DNA of 64,000 bases from Acanthochromis polyacanthus (Eukaryota > Chordata > Actinopteri > Pomacentridae): positions 29,757,449 to 29,821,448 of the forward strand of contig NC_067134.1 in the NCBI RefSeq assembly GCF_021347895.1, in the 5' to 3' direction. Both the position numbers and the translations under genes were made by a program. Below are positions 1 through 10,639 of the stretch, piece after piece. The notes under the pieces are model-generated. The model did no database searches. It saw nothing but the letters and a program-made list of their open reading frames with translations, and was not told the DNA's origin. Position 1 is the stretch's first letter; each line of letters begins with the position of its first letter.

Positions 1-54
1 AGTCCTCCACAAACTTAAAGTCCTTGAGATCCGGCTTCACAGAATTCAGGTCTA
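1..54 (+). CDS. 3' end of a C2H2 zinc-finger gene, upstream copy (partial)
   Basis: The first 54 bases encode the last 17 codons and stop of a protein ending RLHRIQV. They match the end of the terminal exon at 32338-32391 base for base as far as I can compare. The window edge cuts off the rest, so this is the tail of a paralogue lying upstream. Its 3' flank is also shared with the later copy, but about 1.65 kb (roughly 110-1715) is present here and absent there. This points to tandem duplication of a zinc-finger gene with a period near 32 kb. Function is inferred only from the better-preserved copy. Confidence 0.75.
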
Positions 55-109
55 ATTTCTTGTTTAGTGTCTTCGTTGCAAAATCCATTAAGAGGAAAGC
101 TGTCGTTAA

Positions 110-1715
110 CAGACGTGACTGGTAAATTAATTAAACAATTCAAAGTGGTTACTCATTTAAATGAATTATCAGTGGCAGAGGGATAGACGTGTGGATGGAG
201 GCAGTGAGCAGCAGGTAGAATTTCCTCAATTACCACCCTTGAAGCTGCGGTCAATTTTCCCCTGAAATTTCTGCTGAAGATGTACAGAAAGTAAATTGAA
301 TGCTGTTCTTGAACTGTTTGGAGTACAGGCATGGCTGGGGTCTCCTTTGAAAGCTGACAACCTGAATTTTCACCCAGTGCAGTCAGAAGTACTCTAGGTG
401 CTACTGACACAGAGTTATTTATGTTGGAACACACTGAATTAGGATGAATTTTATTTTCGCCTAAATTTTTTCCCTAATACAACACCTGAAAATTAGTGTG
501 GCAGCACTGTGACAGCTTGAAACACAACAAGGCAACAGCCTGGGGTCTTACATAGTTCAGGACAAAATTTCAGAGCAATACTACAAGAAATGAGTGTTTC
601 ACACGTTTTTGTACTAATATGCCCAATTATGTCAATTTTGGACACCCTATGTACACCCTGTGCAAAAATGGTATATGTTCCTTTATTAGCCCTTTTTCAC
701 ATTATTTTCACTCCAAAAACTCATAAAGAACTCAAAAAATCACTTCAGATAAGCTTCAGTGTGGATCTTGATCTGAATCAGAGGCACAGACGGAGACAGA
801 AAAGCTGCAGCTCCTGGCCGCAGCAGGAGAGCAGGAGGTGTGAAAAGTCACACAGAGCCGCTAAAACCCGCCTCTCGGCTATTCAGCAAGCTCATTGGCT
901 ACATGCCCTGTCCGTCAAACGTTTCCTCCGACGTGATTTGCTCAGAATTTACTGATGAGATGAGGGTCACCAGATCCATCGTTGGCTGTTTAGGCTTCGG
1001 AGGCAGCGATGAGTCACTTGATTGGTTGAAATGCGGTTGGAATCGAAAGCAGAGGCTTCAGTCGCCTTTTTCAGACCAAGACCGTGTGGATTTCTGAATC
1101 CTTCATAAAATTATGGACAAAAATGCAGTGAATTATGGAACGCGCAGCGCCACCATGCGCCACGTGGACGCGCACGGAGCCGAGCTATTTGTGGATTATT
1201 TACTTATTTCTAGACATGTTTTGGACAAAATATTATACTTGCTAGTATTGTCTGGATGACTACTCTTGGATTATGGCCAGTTTTTGTGGATTATTTTCAT
1301 CGTTGACCGGTAAAAGACTGTCCAAAGGTAAGTTATGCCCTTTATGTGTCCTTTAAATTTTTGTTGTTTTGTTTTAGAAATGTGTTTATATTATCCGCTG
1401 TGGTAATCACATCTGAAAGTGGTTTATACCGGCGGATTCATGAGACTCTAAGCTTTCCATGCATGTATAGTGTTTCTATCATCGCGTTTGAAGCTAAAAC
1501 TGCTTTTGCCGTTAAACTTCAGCAGGCCATTTTGGGCCCGAATATGGGCCCGTGCGGGTTAAGTGGTTGTTCCTCAGATCCCTCTGGGCTGCAGGAACCC
1601 GTTAGATGCAGAGCTGGTTCAGTGATTCTCTGATGGTTAATCATAATTAATTTAGGAGATTACTGACCGTAGGTATCTATCTATCCATCTATAATCTATC
1701 ATCTATCTGTAGGAA
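110..1715. other. Segment absent from the paralogous copy; no gene seen
   Basis: Compared with the copy at 32.4 kb, sequence from about 110 to 1715 is extra. It has short spurious ORFs, a CpG-richer patch around 790-1180 with a CTCATTGGCTA CCAAT-type motif near 889, and a dispersed repeat at 1130-1560. I see no exon with recognisable protein similarity. It is either an insertion here or a deletion from the other copy. Confidence 0.45.
1130..1560 (+). repeat. Dispersed non-autonomous repeat with a conserved internal block
   Basis: This stretch is homologous to 3183-3620 read on the opposite strand: both share GACATGTTTTGGACAAAAT, a GGATTATGGCC block, and the conserved block at about 1395-1443 (GGTTTATACCGGCGG at its core). 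The same block also occurs twice inside the palindrome at 16 kb. Ends and target duplication were not resolved. A MITE-type repeat is the simplest reading. Confidence 0.5.
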
Positions 1716-2200
1716 TCTCTAATATTGAACAAGTAGATCAACTAATCTCAGATTACATGCGAGTTGAAATAAAAAAACATGAAGTGTTGGATGAAAAGTC
1801 CAATCTTTGAAAGCTGACATGTAGTTTAGAATCATTTCTTTGTAAATTAGCTGCATCCAGTCATTACCATGACATAGGCATCATGGAACCATGACCACAT
1901 GTATGTGTCTGGAGATAGTGGCATTTTTATAACGGCACATTTTCATGCTTTGACAGATACAGTGAGGAAAAAAAGTTTTCAGACACCCTGAAAATTTTTA
2001 CACAATCTTAAATATCATCATGAAATATTTGTTAGTCTTTTTGTGTGTTTCTAAGGGTGTGGCTGCATCAGACAGACACAAATACAAATGATATATTTTT
2101 TTGTTTGTTGTTTACAAGAAAAACTAACAAAACTAAATTCTACCAAATTTCTCGTTTTATGGAACCAGTCAATTTTCAGTTTTTCATGTCTTTTTTAGGA
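1714..2200 (+). repeat. Duplicated 3' flank of the zinc-finger gene, copy 1
   Basis: From ATTGAACAAGTAGATCAAC onward the sequence is collinear with 32465-33215 with many point differences. The later copy additionally carries a roughly 288 bp insertion at 32677-32964. Together with the shared gene end at 1-54 this supports a segmental or tandem gene duplication. Confidence 0.75.
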
Positions 2201-2313
2201 TGTGTTTATTTTTATGATTGTACTAAAATAAATGACTCTTGAAGACCTCAAAGTGATTCTTAATGCAGTATTTCAGAAATGTATGGGATGTCCAAAAACT
2301 TTTTTCCACTGCT
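1961..2313. mobile_element. Tc1-like non-autonomous element
   Basis: The left end CAGTGAGGAAAAAAAGTTTT and the right end, read in reverse as CAGTGGAAAAAAGTTTTTGG, are imperfect terminal inverted repeats, and a TA precedes the left end. The right part resembles 54090-54240. There is no transposase ORF. A related left end sits at 32990 in the paralogous copy. Boundaries on the right are approximate. Confidence 0.5.
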
Positions 2314-2879
2314 GTATTTAACAACAATCTGATCTGCTGATGTTAGCAAGACAAACAAGTGAAGGTTTCAGGCTTTTATCTAGAATTGTTCTTGAGATAT
2401 TCATCTTCAAACAGCCTCAAATTTCAATGTGAGAAAAGAAAAACGAGTGAAACTGGGTCTACAGTCCACTGAAAAACCTCTAAGAAAGTATCTGACATAT
2501 TGGGTGATGTGTACGACCCAGCACCCACAGCTGGTTGGGTGTCATGTGGCTCTGCGTTCTGATTGGATGATTGTCCAACCACTGCCACAAGTATGAAGGT
2601 CATCCTGCAGGCGTGGCAGGAACACGGAGTGGAAACACAATAGGTGTGTTCATCTGGCTATGCTGAGGGAACCCTCTACTTCAAGCTCATGGAGAACATC
2701 ATAGTAGGTAGAGTCCCTATATTATCAGAGTATTGACATGACGGGTCCAAAAAATTTTGGTCACGTGATCTATATGCGCCATTTTGTTTCCTATTCATGA
2801 ACGCCGGGTTTTCTGTTAACGTTGTTTACACTGCAGAGAGTAATTCTCGGTCCTTTTTCGCTTCTTAAATACCTGAAAA

Positions 2880-3029
2880 ATGACAGGCTGTTGTGCCTTT
2901 GGGTGCACAAATCGATCGTAGAAGGGATTCCACATGTTTAGATTTCCCAGTAATAGTCAAAGAAGGAAACTGTGGGAAAATAAAGTCCGGAGAGTGGGAT
3001 GGAAACCGACTTCATCGTTTTTGTGCCAG
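2880..3029 (+). pseudogene. THAP zinc-finger exon with premature stop
   Basis: Translation from the ATG at 2880 begins MTGCCAFGCTNRS, reaches an in-frame TAG at codon 14, then continues as KGFHMFRFP, a Trp (LWENK) and SSFLCQ before a GTTAGT splice donor at 3030. C-x4-C (or C-x3-C), the FP pair, the conserved Trp and the Cys before the expected HF match a C2CH THAP domain; the final His would lie in the next exon. The family binds DNA as transposase N-termini or host regulators. The stop makes this a dead copy. It sits inside the element bounded by ATAGTAGG repeats. Confidence 0.7.
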
Positions 3030-3182
3030 GTTAGTCCCATGTATGTACTTTCATGTTATGGTGTATGGGTGAATGACAGACAAAAAAGTTTGATGTGATT
3101 TTAGGCAGTTGTGGTTATTTTGACTTTGACCATATTCATGCATGGAGATGTGTTACTGGTGACTGTTGGGTACCGTAACCCG

Positions 3183-3620
3183 TTAAACTTCCGTATACGG
3201 GCTGTCTTGAGATGTGCTAACGTATTTTGCTAAATTTACCGAAGCTGCAAACTCGATGATAGAAACATTATACACCCATGGAAAGCTTAGATTCTCATGA
3301 ATCCACCGGTATAAACCACTTTCAGATGTGATTACCACAGCGGGTAATATAAACACATTTGTCCAACAAATAACATAAACAGCAAAACTCACCTTTGAAG
3401 GCTCATAACTAGTCACAGATGAAAATATTCCACTAAAAACGGCCATAATCCAACCTTGGACATCCAGAAAAAACAAGCCAGTAATATTTTGTCCAAAACA
3501 TGTCTTCAAATCAGTAAACAATCCACAAGTAGCAAGTTTTTGTGAATGTGCACCTCGCGCAGCGCGTCCCATATTGAGTGAATAGAAACAAAATGGCTTC
3601 AAATCCCCAGTTGTCGCTGC
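3183..3620 (-). repeat. Dispersed repeat, minus-strand copy of the 1130-1560 family
   Basis: It is the reverse-strand counterpart of 1130-1560 and shares its ends with the short MITE at 29760-29980 (TAGCGCATCTCAA-type block and GACGCGC...GCGAGGTGCA block). The minus-strand ORF over this interval is spurious: it has no recognisable domain and simply reads through the repeat. It lies within the right half of the THAP element; whether it inserted there or is part of it is unclear. Confidence 0.5.
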
Positions 3621-3781
3621 TCTGATAATACAGGGGCTCTAATAGTAGGTGCTGGTTACTGCCCCCTACAGGTCTCTACACAGTCCTTAATCCTGGAGAA
3701 TTAGAAAATGACTAAAAAATATATTTCAACTTTATATAATAAAAAATTAACTTACGCTCAACTTCTCACATGACTAATTAA

Positions 3782-4264
3782 CCCTGTCCTGTGGGTCAAA
3801 ATGGACTCGTTTTAAAGTTTGAAAATGTGGAAAGAAATATATATTTTCACAGTGAAACTTCTGATGTCCACGTTTTGAACATTTTTGGGAAATCTTTGAA
3901 CATTTTTAGGTGGAAATAAAAACTTAAAAATATTTCTAAAGAACATTCACAAAAAATCAACCAAAATCCAGCGAAATTCACGGGATTGTTGATGTTTTTA
4001 AAGAAAATATTAGAAGTTTTACTGAAATGTATGTAATCACTTTAGATATTTTTAGGATTTTTTTTGGAAGATTTTTACTCATTTTTTTTAAAAATAGTGA
4101 CAACAATTTTCTTGCCAAATTTGGGTGATTTTTGAGAAGAAAACTTTTATAAAATTACTGGAATTTTCTTCCTGAAGGTTTTACAAATTTTCAGAAATTT
4201 GGGGAATTTTTTTAGACAAGGAAACAATGTTTTTTGTTGCCTGTAAATGAGGAAAACAGGAGGG
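3782..4264. mobile_element. TTAA-flanked MITE, piggyBac-like
   Basis: TTAA at 3778-3781 and 4265-4268 flanks inverted ends CCCTGTCCTG and CAGGAGGG. The interior is A/T-rich with no ORF. A related copy in the opposite orientation lies at 23918-24384 and shares the AAAATCAACCAAAATCCAG stretch. TTAA duplication fits piggyBac-type mobilisation, but no transposase is present. Confidence 0.6.
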
Positions 4265-4618
4265 TTAAAACATTAAAATGCAACATTATTAAGGTTTCTT
4301 TTATGAAACGTTTTTCATCAACAAGTACACAAAATAGATTAAAAATATAATCTAACATATTTACTGATTAAAAACTTTGAATTTCTTCTTTATGTTGTTC
4401 TTCTGCATAACTCACTATTTCAAACTGGCTCATGTTACTTCCATGTTATCTGCCATTAAAACGGCCACATTCTACCATAAACACTGTAAATAATAACACA
4501 CCTGCTCAAAGTTAAAGGCCAACATACGACCCAAACATGACATGGATTTGGTGCCACTTTGAACTAAGATGATCTCTTCTGTTAAACAAACCGTTGATTG
4601 TGAATCTTTTTTCCAGAT
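4265..4618. other. No gene seen
   Basis: A/T-rich sequence between the MITE and the next repeat, with only short chance ORFs and no recognisable motif. Confidence 0.4.
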
Positions 4619-5190
4619 ATGAAGCTGCTCCTTCCAGGTCCACAGACAGTAAACAAAACAAAGCTCTCTGTAAAAACCCTCAGAATGTTGAATAGAATAA
4701 ATGTGGACAGTTTCATGACTGGAAGAGAAGATTTCTGGATCATTTTGTGTCTCATTTGTGTCATCATGTGTTTTGTTTTGGTCAGTTTACGTCTTTCTGT
4801 CTGGTTTTAAACATTTTGCATCTTTTCATGTTATTTTTCTTCCATTTTGGTCATTTTGTGTGTTTTTAAGATTGTTTCTGTTTAAAATTGTTCATCTTGT
4901 CAGTTCTTTTGGTCAGTTCACGTCTATTTCATCGTTCTGTGACTCAGTGGCCATTTCTGTTTCAGTTTTCATCTCATTTTTGCTCTGAATTGCTCATTTT
5001 ATCTCTCATTTTGGTCATTTTCCATCACTTTAAAGTTGTTTTTGTTCAATTTTGGTGATTTTGCATCTTATTGGATCATTTTGTGCATTTCAGCATGTCT
5101 TTAGAAAAAAATGTATCAATCAGACTGTAAATGATCTATGAACAAACCTCTGTGTAAAACCTTCAGAATGTTGAATAGAATAAATTTGGA
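4619..5190 (+). repeat. Dispersed repeat with T-rich minisatellite
   Basis: The interval carries two copies of CAGAATGTTGAATAGAATAA around a degenerate array built on CATTTTGGTCATTTTGTGT. It recurs in reverse orientation at about 11880-12310 and partly at 10640-10740. ORFs here are low-complexity read-through of the array and are not genes. Confidence 0.65.
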
Positions 5191-6845
5191 CCGTGATGAA
5201 TGTGTGTTGCTGTAGTCCCCTCTGTTAAATGGCATCAAAACAATGGTCAACGTGAACAAATCATGAGTGTTGACATTGACTCACAACAGTACCTCTCAAC
5301 TGTTCTAATTTTGATCTGTTTAGGAGAACAATGTGATGAGTGCACCGAGAGATCCAATACAGGGAGCTTTCCTTTTTCAAAGATCATTAGAAGGACAGAA
5401 GACAAAGTAAGTTTCAGCAAACAGCTTTTTATTTTCTAATGAGCCAATCTATAGTATTTAAAGTGCAGAGTTATTTGTGTTAGATTTGAACAAAATTCTT
5501 CCAACAGTGTAAGGACTTAGTCTTTCTACTTTCATTTGCAGTTGTTCTAGAAACCTATCATCTGGGTCAGGTGGTCCCTCTGCAGCACAAGGAGTACTAT
5601 CCCACATTGGATCTGATGTTAATATTTCCCTTAGACATGGTAAATTGACTGACTGGCTGATATTGTAGAGTTAGTAAATATAGGCAGTTAACAAAAGGAA
5701 ATGAATGCTACTTTGTGGAGGTACCAGAATTTGGCCATTTAACAAAAAAATCTAATGCTAATATTCTTTTATTTCACCAGACTGTTATTGTTTCCACTTC
5801 AATGAATGATGCTGTTGTACATGTATAGTAATTTTATTCATCTTCATGCATACAGTGTTTGTGTACAGTATGCGTGATCATATTTTAAAAATATATATAT
5901 TAACAAGGCCAACAACAAGTAAAATGTGGTAACTGCAAGCTGTTTCTTCTGAGATCCGTTTATGATGTGCTGTATTGTTTTATGATGAGCAATTTTAAGA
6001 ACTTATTTATTGTGGCAGGGCACTACATAATTACACAATTACATGTAAGTATGAATACTATATTTCGTTATTTTTTAATAGTATCTTATTTTCATCTCAT
6101 TTAAAACAGCAGAATTAAATGGAAGAATTCTGGGAGCCCCTGTCTTGCTTTCAGAGTTCATCAACTGAAGTTCATACATATAGCCTTGTAGATGATTTTA
6201 TTCAATAATAAGCCCCCCAGCAATAAGAAATGTCAGCATTCTGTGACAGAGGATTAGTTCTAGGAAAAACCTAGTCACTCTACAGTTTGTGCTGACAATA
6301 TTTAATGGATAATATCTAGAAATGTGGCTCACATTTTTTCGTGGCACCAAAAATCTAACTTTGTTCCTCTGAGGGCTGTTATGAAGCAAGTTCAGTATAA
6401 ACAGGCTTACTTTGTGTACACCGGCTCGACAAAAACTAAAGCCTCAGTCAGAGTTAATGGTGGTTGTCAGGTTTCTTTGTTAACTCAGACTTTCTACTTC
6501 AGATCCTGTGAGTCACAAAAAGGGGGGGTGTTAACACCAAATGGACGTCTCATGTACCAGCTGCTTCAGTCAACTGGTTGTTATAGTTGATAGCTACAAG
6601 GAAAATGAAAAATGATGATGGTGGAAAGCAGCTACTGCAAATGATGCAAGACAGGAATGCTGGTAGAAAGCTGTTAAACGTGCGTGAAGAATTTATTTTA
6701 CCCATCAATGTAGACGCCTTTTTGAACTGGCTGCTGCACATTACAGCTGTTAAACTTTAAACTTCATGTATTGAGACGTTATATTGAAGAAGTGCACTTT
6801 GGTCAGGGGTGGTCTGATAATGCAGGAAGTCACTGTAGTTCAGTC

Positions 6846-6966
6846 GCTTTGAGTTCTTTTGTTCACACATAAAATGAATAGACAGATCTTGAACGTTTTC
6901 ACCCAAACTGTCAAAGTAATCAAGATCTGTCTGTTCATTTTATGTCTGAATAAAAGAGCTTTAAAC
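6846..6966. repeat. Long hairpin (inverted repeat)
   Basis: Arms 6867-6892 and 6920-6945 are 26 bp long and pair at 25 of 26 positions around a 27 nt loop. Weaker pairing, about 15 of 21, extends the stem outwards to about 6846 and 6966. No target duplication was found. It could be a tiny MITE or a pre-miRNA-like hairpin; the sequence does not match a microRNA I recognise. Confidence 0.6.
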
Positions 6967-7611
6967 TACTATAATAACAAGAAGACATGATGAACATTTC
7001 GGAGCGATCACTTTAGTTATCGGTCAAATCAAGGTGAAATTAATGTCATTGATTAAATATTCTTGGTCATATATACCAGTAGATTTTTGGCACCAAATCA
7101 GAACCAAACATAAAAAAATATATTTGTGATTTCTGCATCACCAACTAAATACACGTTGGGTTTCTATGACAACACAATGAGAACAGTATGAGAAACTGTA
7201 TCTTCATGGTTTTGTTCAGTGGCTTTAGTGACATAAAGCTCATCAGGTTTGCACGTACAACATCAGATAAAGATCCTCAGCTGAGAATCTGTTTTTCTTG
7301 TGGAGAATCGTCAGTAAAAGCTTCAGTTAATAGGAGACGCTTCTTCCAGCCAATTTAAATGTGTGTGTGTGTATCCAACACTTGACTGTACACAAGACGA
7401 AAGATCATTTTTATTTATAGCATTAATGCAGTTACTATAATATTTACCTCGGCATTCCTTATTATTGTTGGAAATTCTACAATACAGATTTGCCTATTGT
7501 CAAACATTCTGTTGCTGCCAGCACATAAAAGGACTGAAAACATGGATACAAACCATGATAATATTTAATGCTTTTATATACGGGAAAGTCTTGATGGATC
7601 ACACTGCCTTG

Positions 7612-7685
7612 GAGGAGGAAAAGGAGGAGGAAGAAGAGGAGGAGGAGGATGAAGAAGAGGAGGAGGAGGAAGAGGAAAAGGAGGA
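7612..7685 (+). repeat. (GGA/GAA)n microsatellite inside an acidic ORF
   Basis: A purine tract of GGA and GAA triplets would encode a run of Glu/Asp near the end of an 82-codon ORF (7465-7713) that stops just after HNHDHA; an AATAAA signal follows at 7745. An acidic C-terminal exon is conceivable, but the upstream part of the ORF has no domain, and the opposite strand gives an equally long Leu/Phe-rich ORF, which is what a microsatellite produces by chance. Confidence 0.55.
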
Positions 7686-9149
7686 CCTCGTTCACAATCA
7701 CGACCACGCCTGAAACCTGCTGTTCATGAATTTTGTTATTTTGCAATAAAGCACACTGTTCAAAATCGTGTTTTTATTTTCTTTGTTACTGATTTTGTGT
7801 TGAAAGAAAGTATTGCTGTTGATAAAGTATAAAGTCTAACATTTACCAAATAATTCCTTCAGAATGATGAAGGTTTCTGTACCAGAAGACTGTTTATGGG
7901 ATGTTTTGGAGTATATATTCAATGTATTGACAAGGAGAATTCACTGCACATCTTCAGAAACATCTGCAAACTGCATCTAAAACGTATTACAAAAAGCGTT
8001 TTGAAAAGGTTGAATAAATGTGGCACAGTGAACCTTTCTGCCCTGGTTTTCAAGAAGGAACATGTAATTTCAATGCAGACACACTAGGTGTCGCTGTTCT
8101 GTCTGGTCGCTGCAGCACAGCTTTAATATTTAGCCACGCTCTGATTGGTTACAGAACGACGAAAGCGGAGTGAAGCGCGCACTTCCGGTCCTAAATGAAA
8201 GCGTTCCAGTAAGCATGTCTAAAGTGGACCCTATATGTTACACACAAAATACATCTTATCAATCTTAAATCTTATTCAGAGGAGCAAAACAAACGCTTGT
8301 CATACTACTGAGACAGGAGATCGGTTTCAAAAAACATCTCAACATAACATCACATATATAGATATGTAGGTACAATTTCTTTTAAAAAAATCTAAATATT
8401 GAGTAGTTACAGACAAATTATTAAAGACAAACGTTCAACAGTATAAAAGACAAATGTTCAATAATACCGTTAATCTGTTCTCGGTCAAAGATGCATAAAC
8501 TTATCAAATCTGTTCCACAAGCCCTTTTTTTTTTAACAAAATAATCTATCAAAGTGCTTCAGGTTACACAAAGATGCAGAAACCGATGGGAACACTGAGA
8601 AATACTCTGAAGTAACTGGAGAACAGAGGTGAAAACAAAACGTAAGCAGAAATCCAAACCGCTGCCGTGTAGCTGGAATGAAGTCTCCACGAGGCTATTC
8701 CAAAAGGCCGATCTGGCCCATGGCAGTGTTAAAGTATGAATGACATGACAGCTAGGGGAAAACTACGAGGGAGACTGAATCAACATTCATTCCAGTTTTC
8801 TCCTTTCATGTCAATCTTATTATTCAGTATATTTAGTCAAGTAAAAAACGCTAGCAGAGCCACCCCAGGGAAGGAAACAGATCCATGTCACTGTCAGAAT
8901 AAAACACCACGCAGGAGAATTATTATTAAAACACACTGAGGACGAAGGGAGGATTTATTTTCCCGTCTTTTCTTGTGGTACTTGACAGAAGACATGACAC
9001 CACCGCGCTGTATCCACAAACATGTGACTGCAACATCCATTTAACAAGCAACAAACGCATTTTGAATACGTTACAGATCAACGTGACGCTGGACCAATTA
9101 CGTTTCTGTTGCAACGTGATTGAAAATGCATTTTAGTTGTCTGAGAACG

Positions 9150-9404
9150 TAATTTTGTGGAGACAGGGTTGCTCATAATGATGCTTGCTCTGTCTGGCAC
9201 AATAACAGTAAAACATCCATCAGGTCTTCCTCAGTCTCTCACAGAGTTTCAGTTTATGTGGACGTTCCTGCTGGAACTCTGTCCTTCTACAGAGTCTCCT
9301 CTGACTCTCTGATCCACCTCCACACCTTCAACACCACATTCACTCAACCTCTCTATCCTGGATTCTGGTTCTATCCAGGTTCCTCCTCAGTGTCTCTGTG
9401 CTGA
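9150..9404 (+). pseudogene. Orphan B30.2/SPRY exon, 3' end
   Basis: In one frame from about 9150 the DNA reads CSVWHNNSKTSI, then RVSVYVDVPAGTLSFYRVSS and HLHTFNTTFTQPLYPGF, ending SVSLC and TGA at 9402-9404. This is the characteristic C-terminal half of the PRY-SPRY domain found at the end of fish NLR and TRIM proteins. The N-terminal half of the domain is missing, and no plus-strand NACHT or RING exon occurs nearby. The NLR gene at 41-47 kb is on the other strand and 32 kb away, so this is a separate remnant. Its 3' flank is repeated in reverse at 24.69-25.06 kb. Confidence 0.75.
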
Positions 9405-9619
9405 GTTGAGTCTCCAGAGTCTCCTCCTGGTACAGAAACAGTGTTGAACAGATAGTTGAGTCTCTCCATGACTCTGTCCCTCACAAACATGTTTTCACAT
9501 TCATGGATTAAATGTGTTTCTTTGTCAAATCCTTCTAAATGATTCCTTGTAAACTTGTTCCTCTTCAAAGATGGAAGTTGTGATTCTTCCAGGAGCCAAA
9601 TGTGGTGTTTGCATCTTTT

Positions 9620-9960
9620 TCCAGTCAAATGTTGAGAGTGAAAATCAGGATGTGGTGTTCCTCTGACGCTCACTTGAACTAAAAGCATTTGAGCTGCACA
9701 AAGTGTGAAATGAGAGAGGAAGCAGTGAATCTCCAAACTGCTGACAGACTTTCACACATTATTGTCCAGTGAAAATCAGCTTTTTGTGCAGCCACACTTG
9801 ATCCTGATGTGAGTCTTTAAGTCCTGTTCTAGTGATGAAATGAAACTAAAAATCCTGACTCTGAGTTCTTCATTACAAACACACATTATATCAGCTGTTT
9901 ATTTTTCATCTGCTTTATTCTACTCAACATTTAACAGGATTATAAAAAATACATTTAAAG
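9620..9960 (+). repeat. 3' flank of the SPRY exon, inverted copy at 24.7 kb
   Basis: The sequence TTCCTCTGACGCTCACTTGA through CTTTATTCTACTCAACAT matches the reverse strand of about 24690-25060 nearly end to end. It lies where the 3' UTR of the SPRY exon would be. The shared block suggests that a second SPRY-gene 3' end once sat on the minus strand at 24.7-25.1 kb, or that this is a dispersed repeat. Confidence 0.7.
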
Positions 9961-10130
9961 TCTGTCAAGAATCATACAGGTATGAGATCCATGAATCAGC
10001 CATAAGAATGGGGCTCTGGCAGAGTGACAGCAAAATAAGGGAACACAGTATGAGATTATAACCTGTGATTTAGAATCAAATAATGCTAGAACCTGATGAA
10101 TGTGTGTGAACTACCCAAATGCCTGTTTAT

Positions 10131-10508
10131 TTCATCCATCCATCCATTCATCCACTCTCTATACACCGCTTTATCCTCACGAGGGTCATGGGGGGTGCTG
10201 GAGTCTATCCCAGCTGACTCGGGTGAAGGCAGGGGACACCCTGGACAGGTCACCAGTCTGTCACAGGGCTACATATACAGACGAGCAATCACACTCACAT
10301 TCACACCTACGGACAACTTAGAGTAATCAATTAACCTCAGCATATTTTTGGACTGTGGGAGGAAGCCGGAGTACCCGGAGAAAACCCACCATGCACAGGG
10401 AGAACATGCAAACTCCATGCAGAAAGATCCCAGGCCCAGACCAAGATTTGAACCGGGGATCTTCTTGCTGCAAGGCGAAAGTGCTAACCACTACTGCACT
10501 ATGCAGCC
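10131..10508 (-). mobile_element. tRNA-derived SINE of teleost type
   Basis: Read on the minus strand it starts GGCTGCATAGTGCAGTAG, with A-box-like TAGTGGTTAGCACT and B-box-like GGTTCAAATC giving a tRNA-like pol III promoter head. A conserved body follows (CTCCCACAGTCCAAAAATA region), then a tail of CATC repeats at 10135-10155. Short ORFs across it are not genes. This repeat type is very common in fish genomes. Confidence 0.75.
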
Positions 10509-10639
10509 TATAAAGCATTATCCTGCAATTAAAGTCAACAGATTGGAACTTCTATTTATCCCTATCACAGTGGTTAGATATATATTTTTTCTTGGAGTCT
10601 ATAAAGTCAGGTTAATGCGTACATCACAACAGTAAAGAT

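Larger units (their letters stand above)
2709..3641 (+). mobile_element. THAP-bearing DNA transposon relic with 8 bp target duplication
   Basis: The left end TAGAGTCCCTATATTATC and the right end, in reverse TAGAGCCCCTGTATTATC, form terminal inverted repeats. They are flanked by perfect 8 bp direct repeats ATAGTAGG at 2701-2708 and 3642-3649. A THAP zinc-finger exon starts 171 bases inside the left end. THAP domains are the DNA-binding part of P-element-type transposases, which also make 8 bp duplications, so a P-like family is plausible, though hAT-like ends cannot be excluded. The catalytic region is missing, and the right half is occupied by another repeat (3183-3620). Confidence 0.7.
5200..9149. 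other. No confirmed gene; hairpin and (GGA)n tract inside
   Basis: I recognise no protein in this 3.9 kb. A possible 83 bp exon is framed by TTTAG at 5323 and GTAAGT at 5407 (reading GEQCDECTERSN), and another acceptor TTTGCAG lies near 5540, but neither matches a family I know. At 8085-8220 there is a patch with CTCTGATTGGTTAC and CACTTCCGGTCC, motifs typical of a CpG promoter (CCAAT box, ETS site), without an obvious downstream gene. Confidence 0.35.

Noticed and set aside
4758..4988. Phe/Ser/Val-rich ORFs in the T-rich arrays (also near 11.5, 23.2, 33.5, 47.3 and 52.6 kb)
   Set aside because: All are read-through of degenerate minisatellites with biased composition and no conserved motif.
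7477..7746. Leu/Phe-rich minus-strand ORF resembling a membrane protein
   Set aside because: It is the complement of the (GGA)n tract and has no other feature.
9150..9404. SPRY exon as the last exon of the NLR gene at 41-47 kb
   Set aside because: It is on the opposite strand and 32 kb away, so it cannot be spliced to that gene without an inversion.
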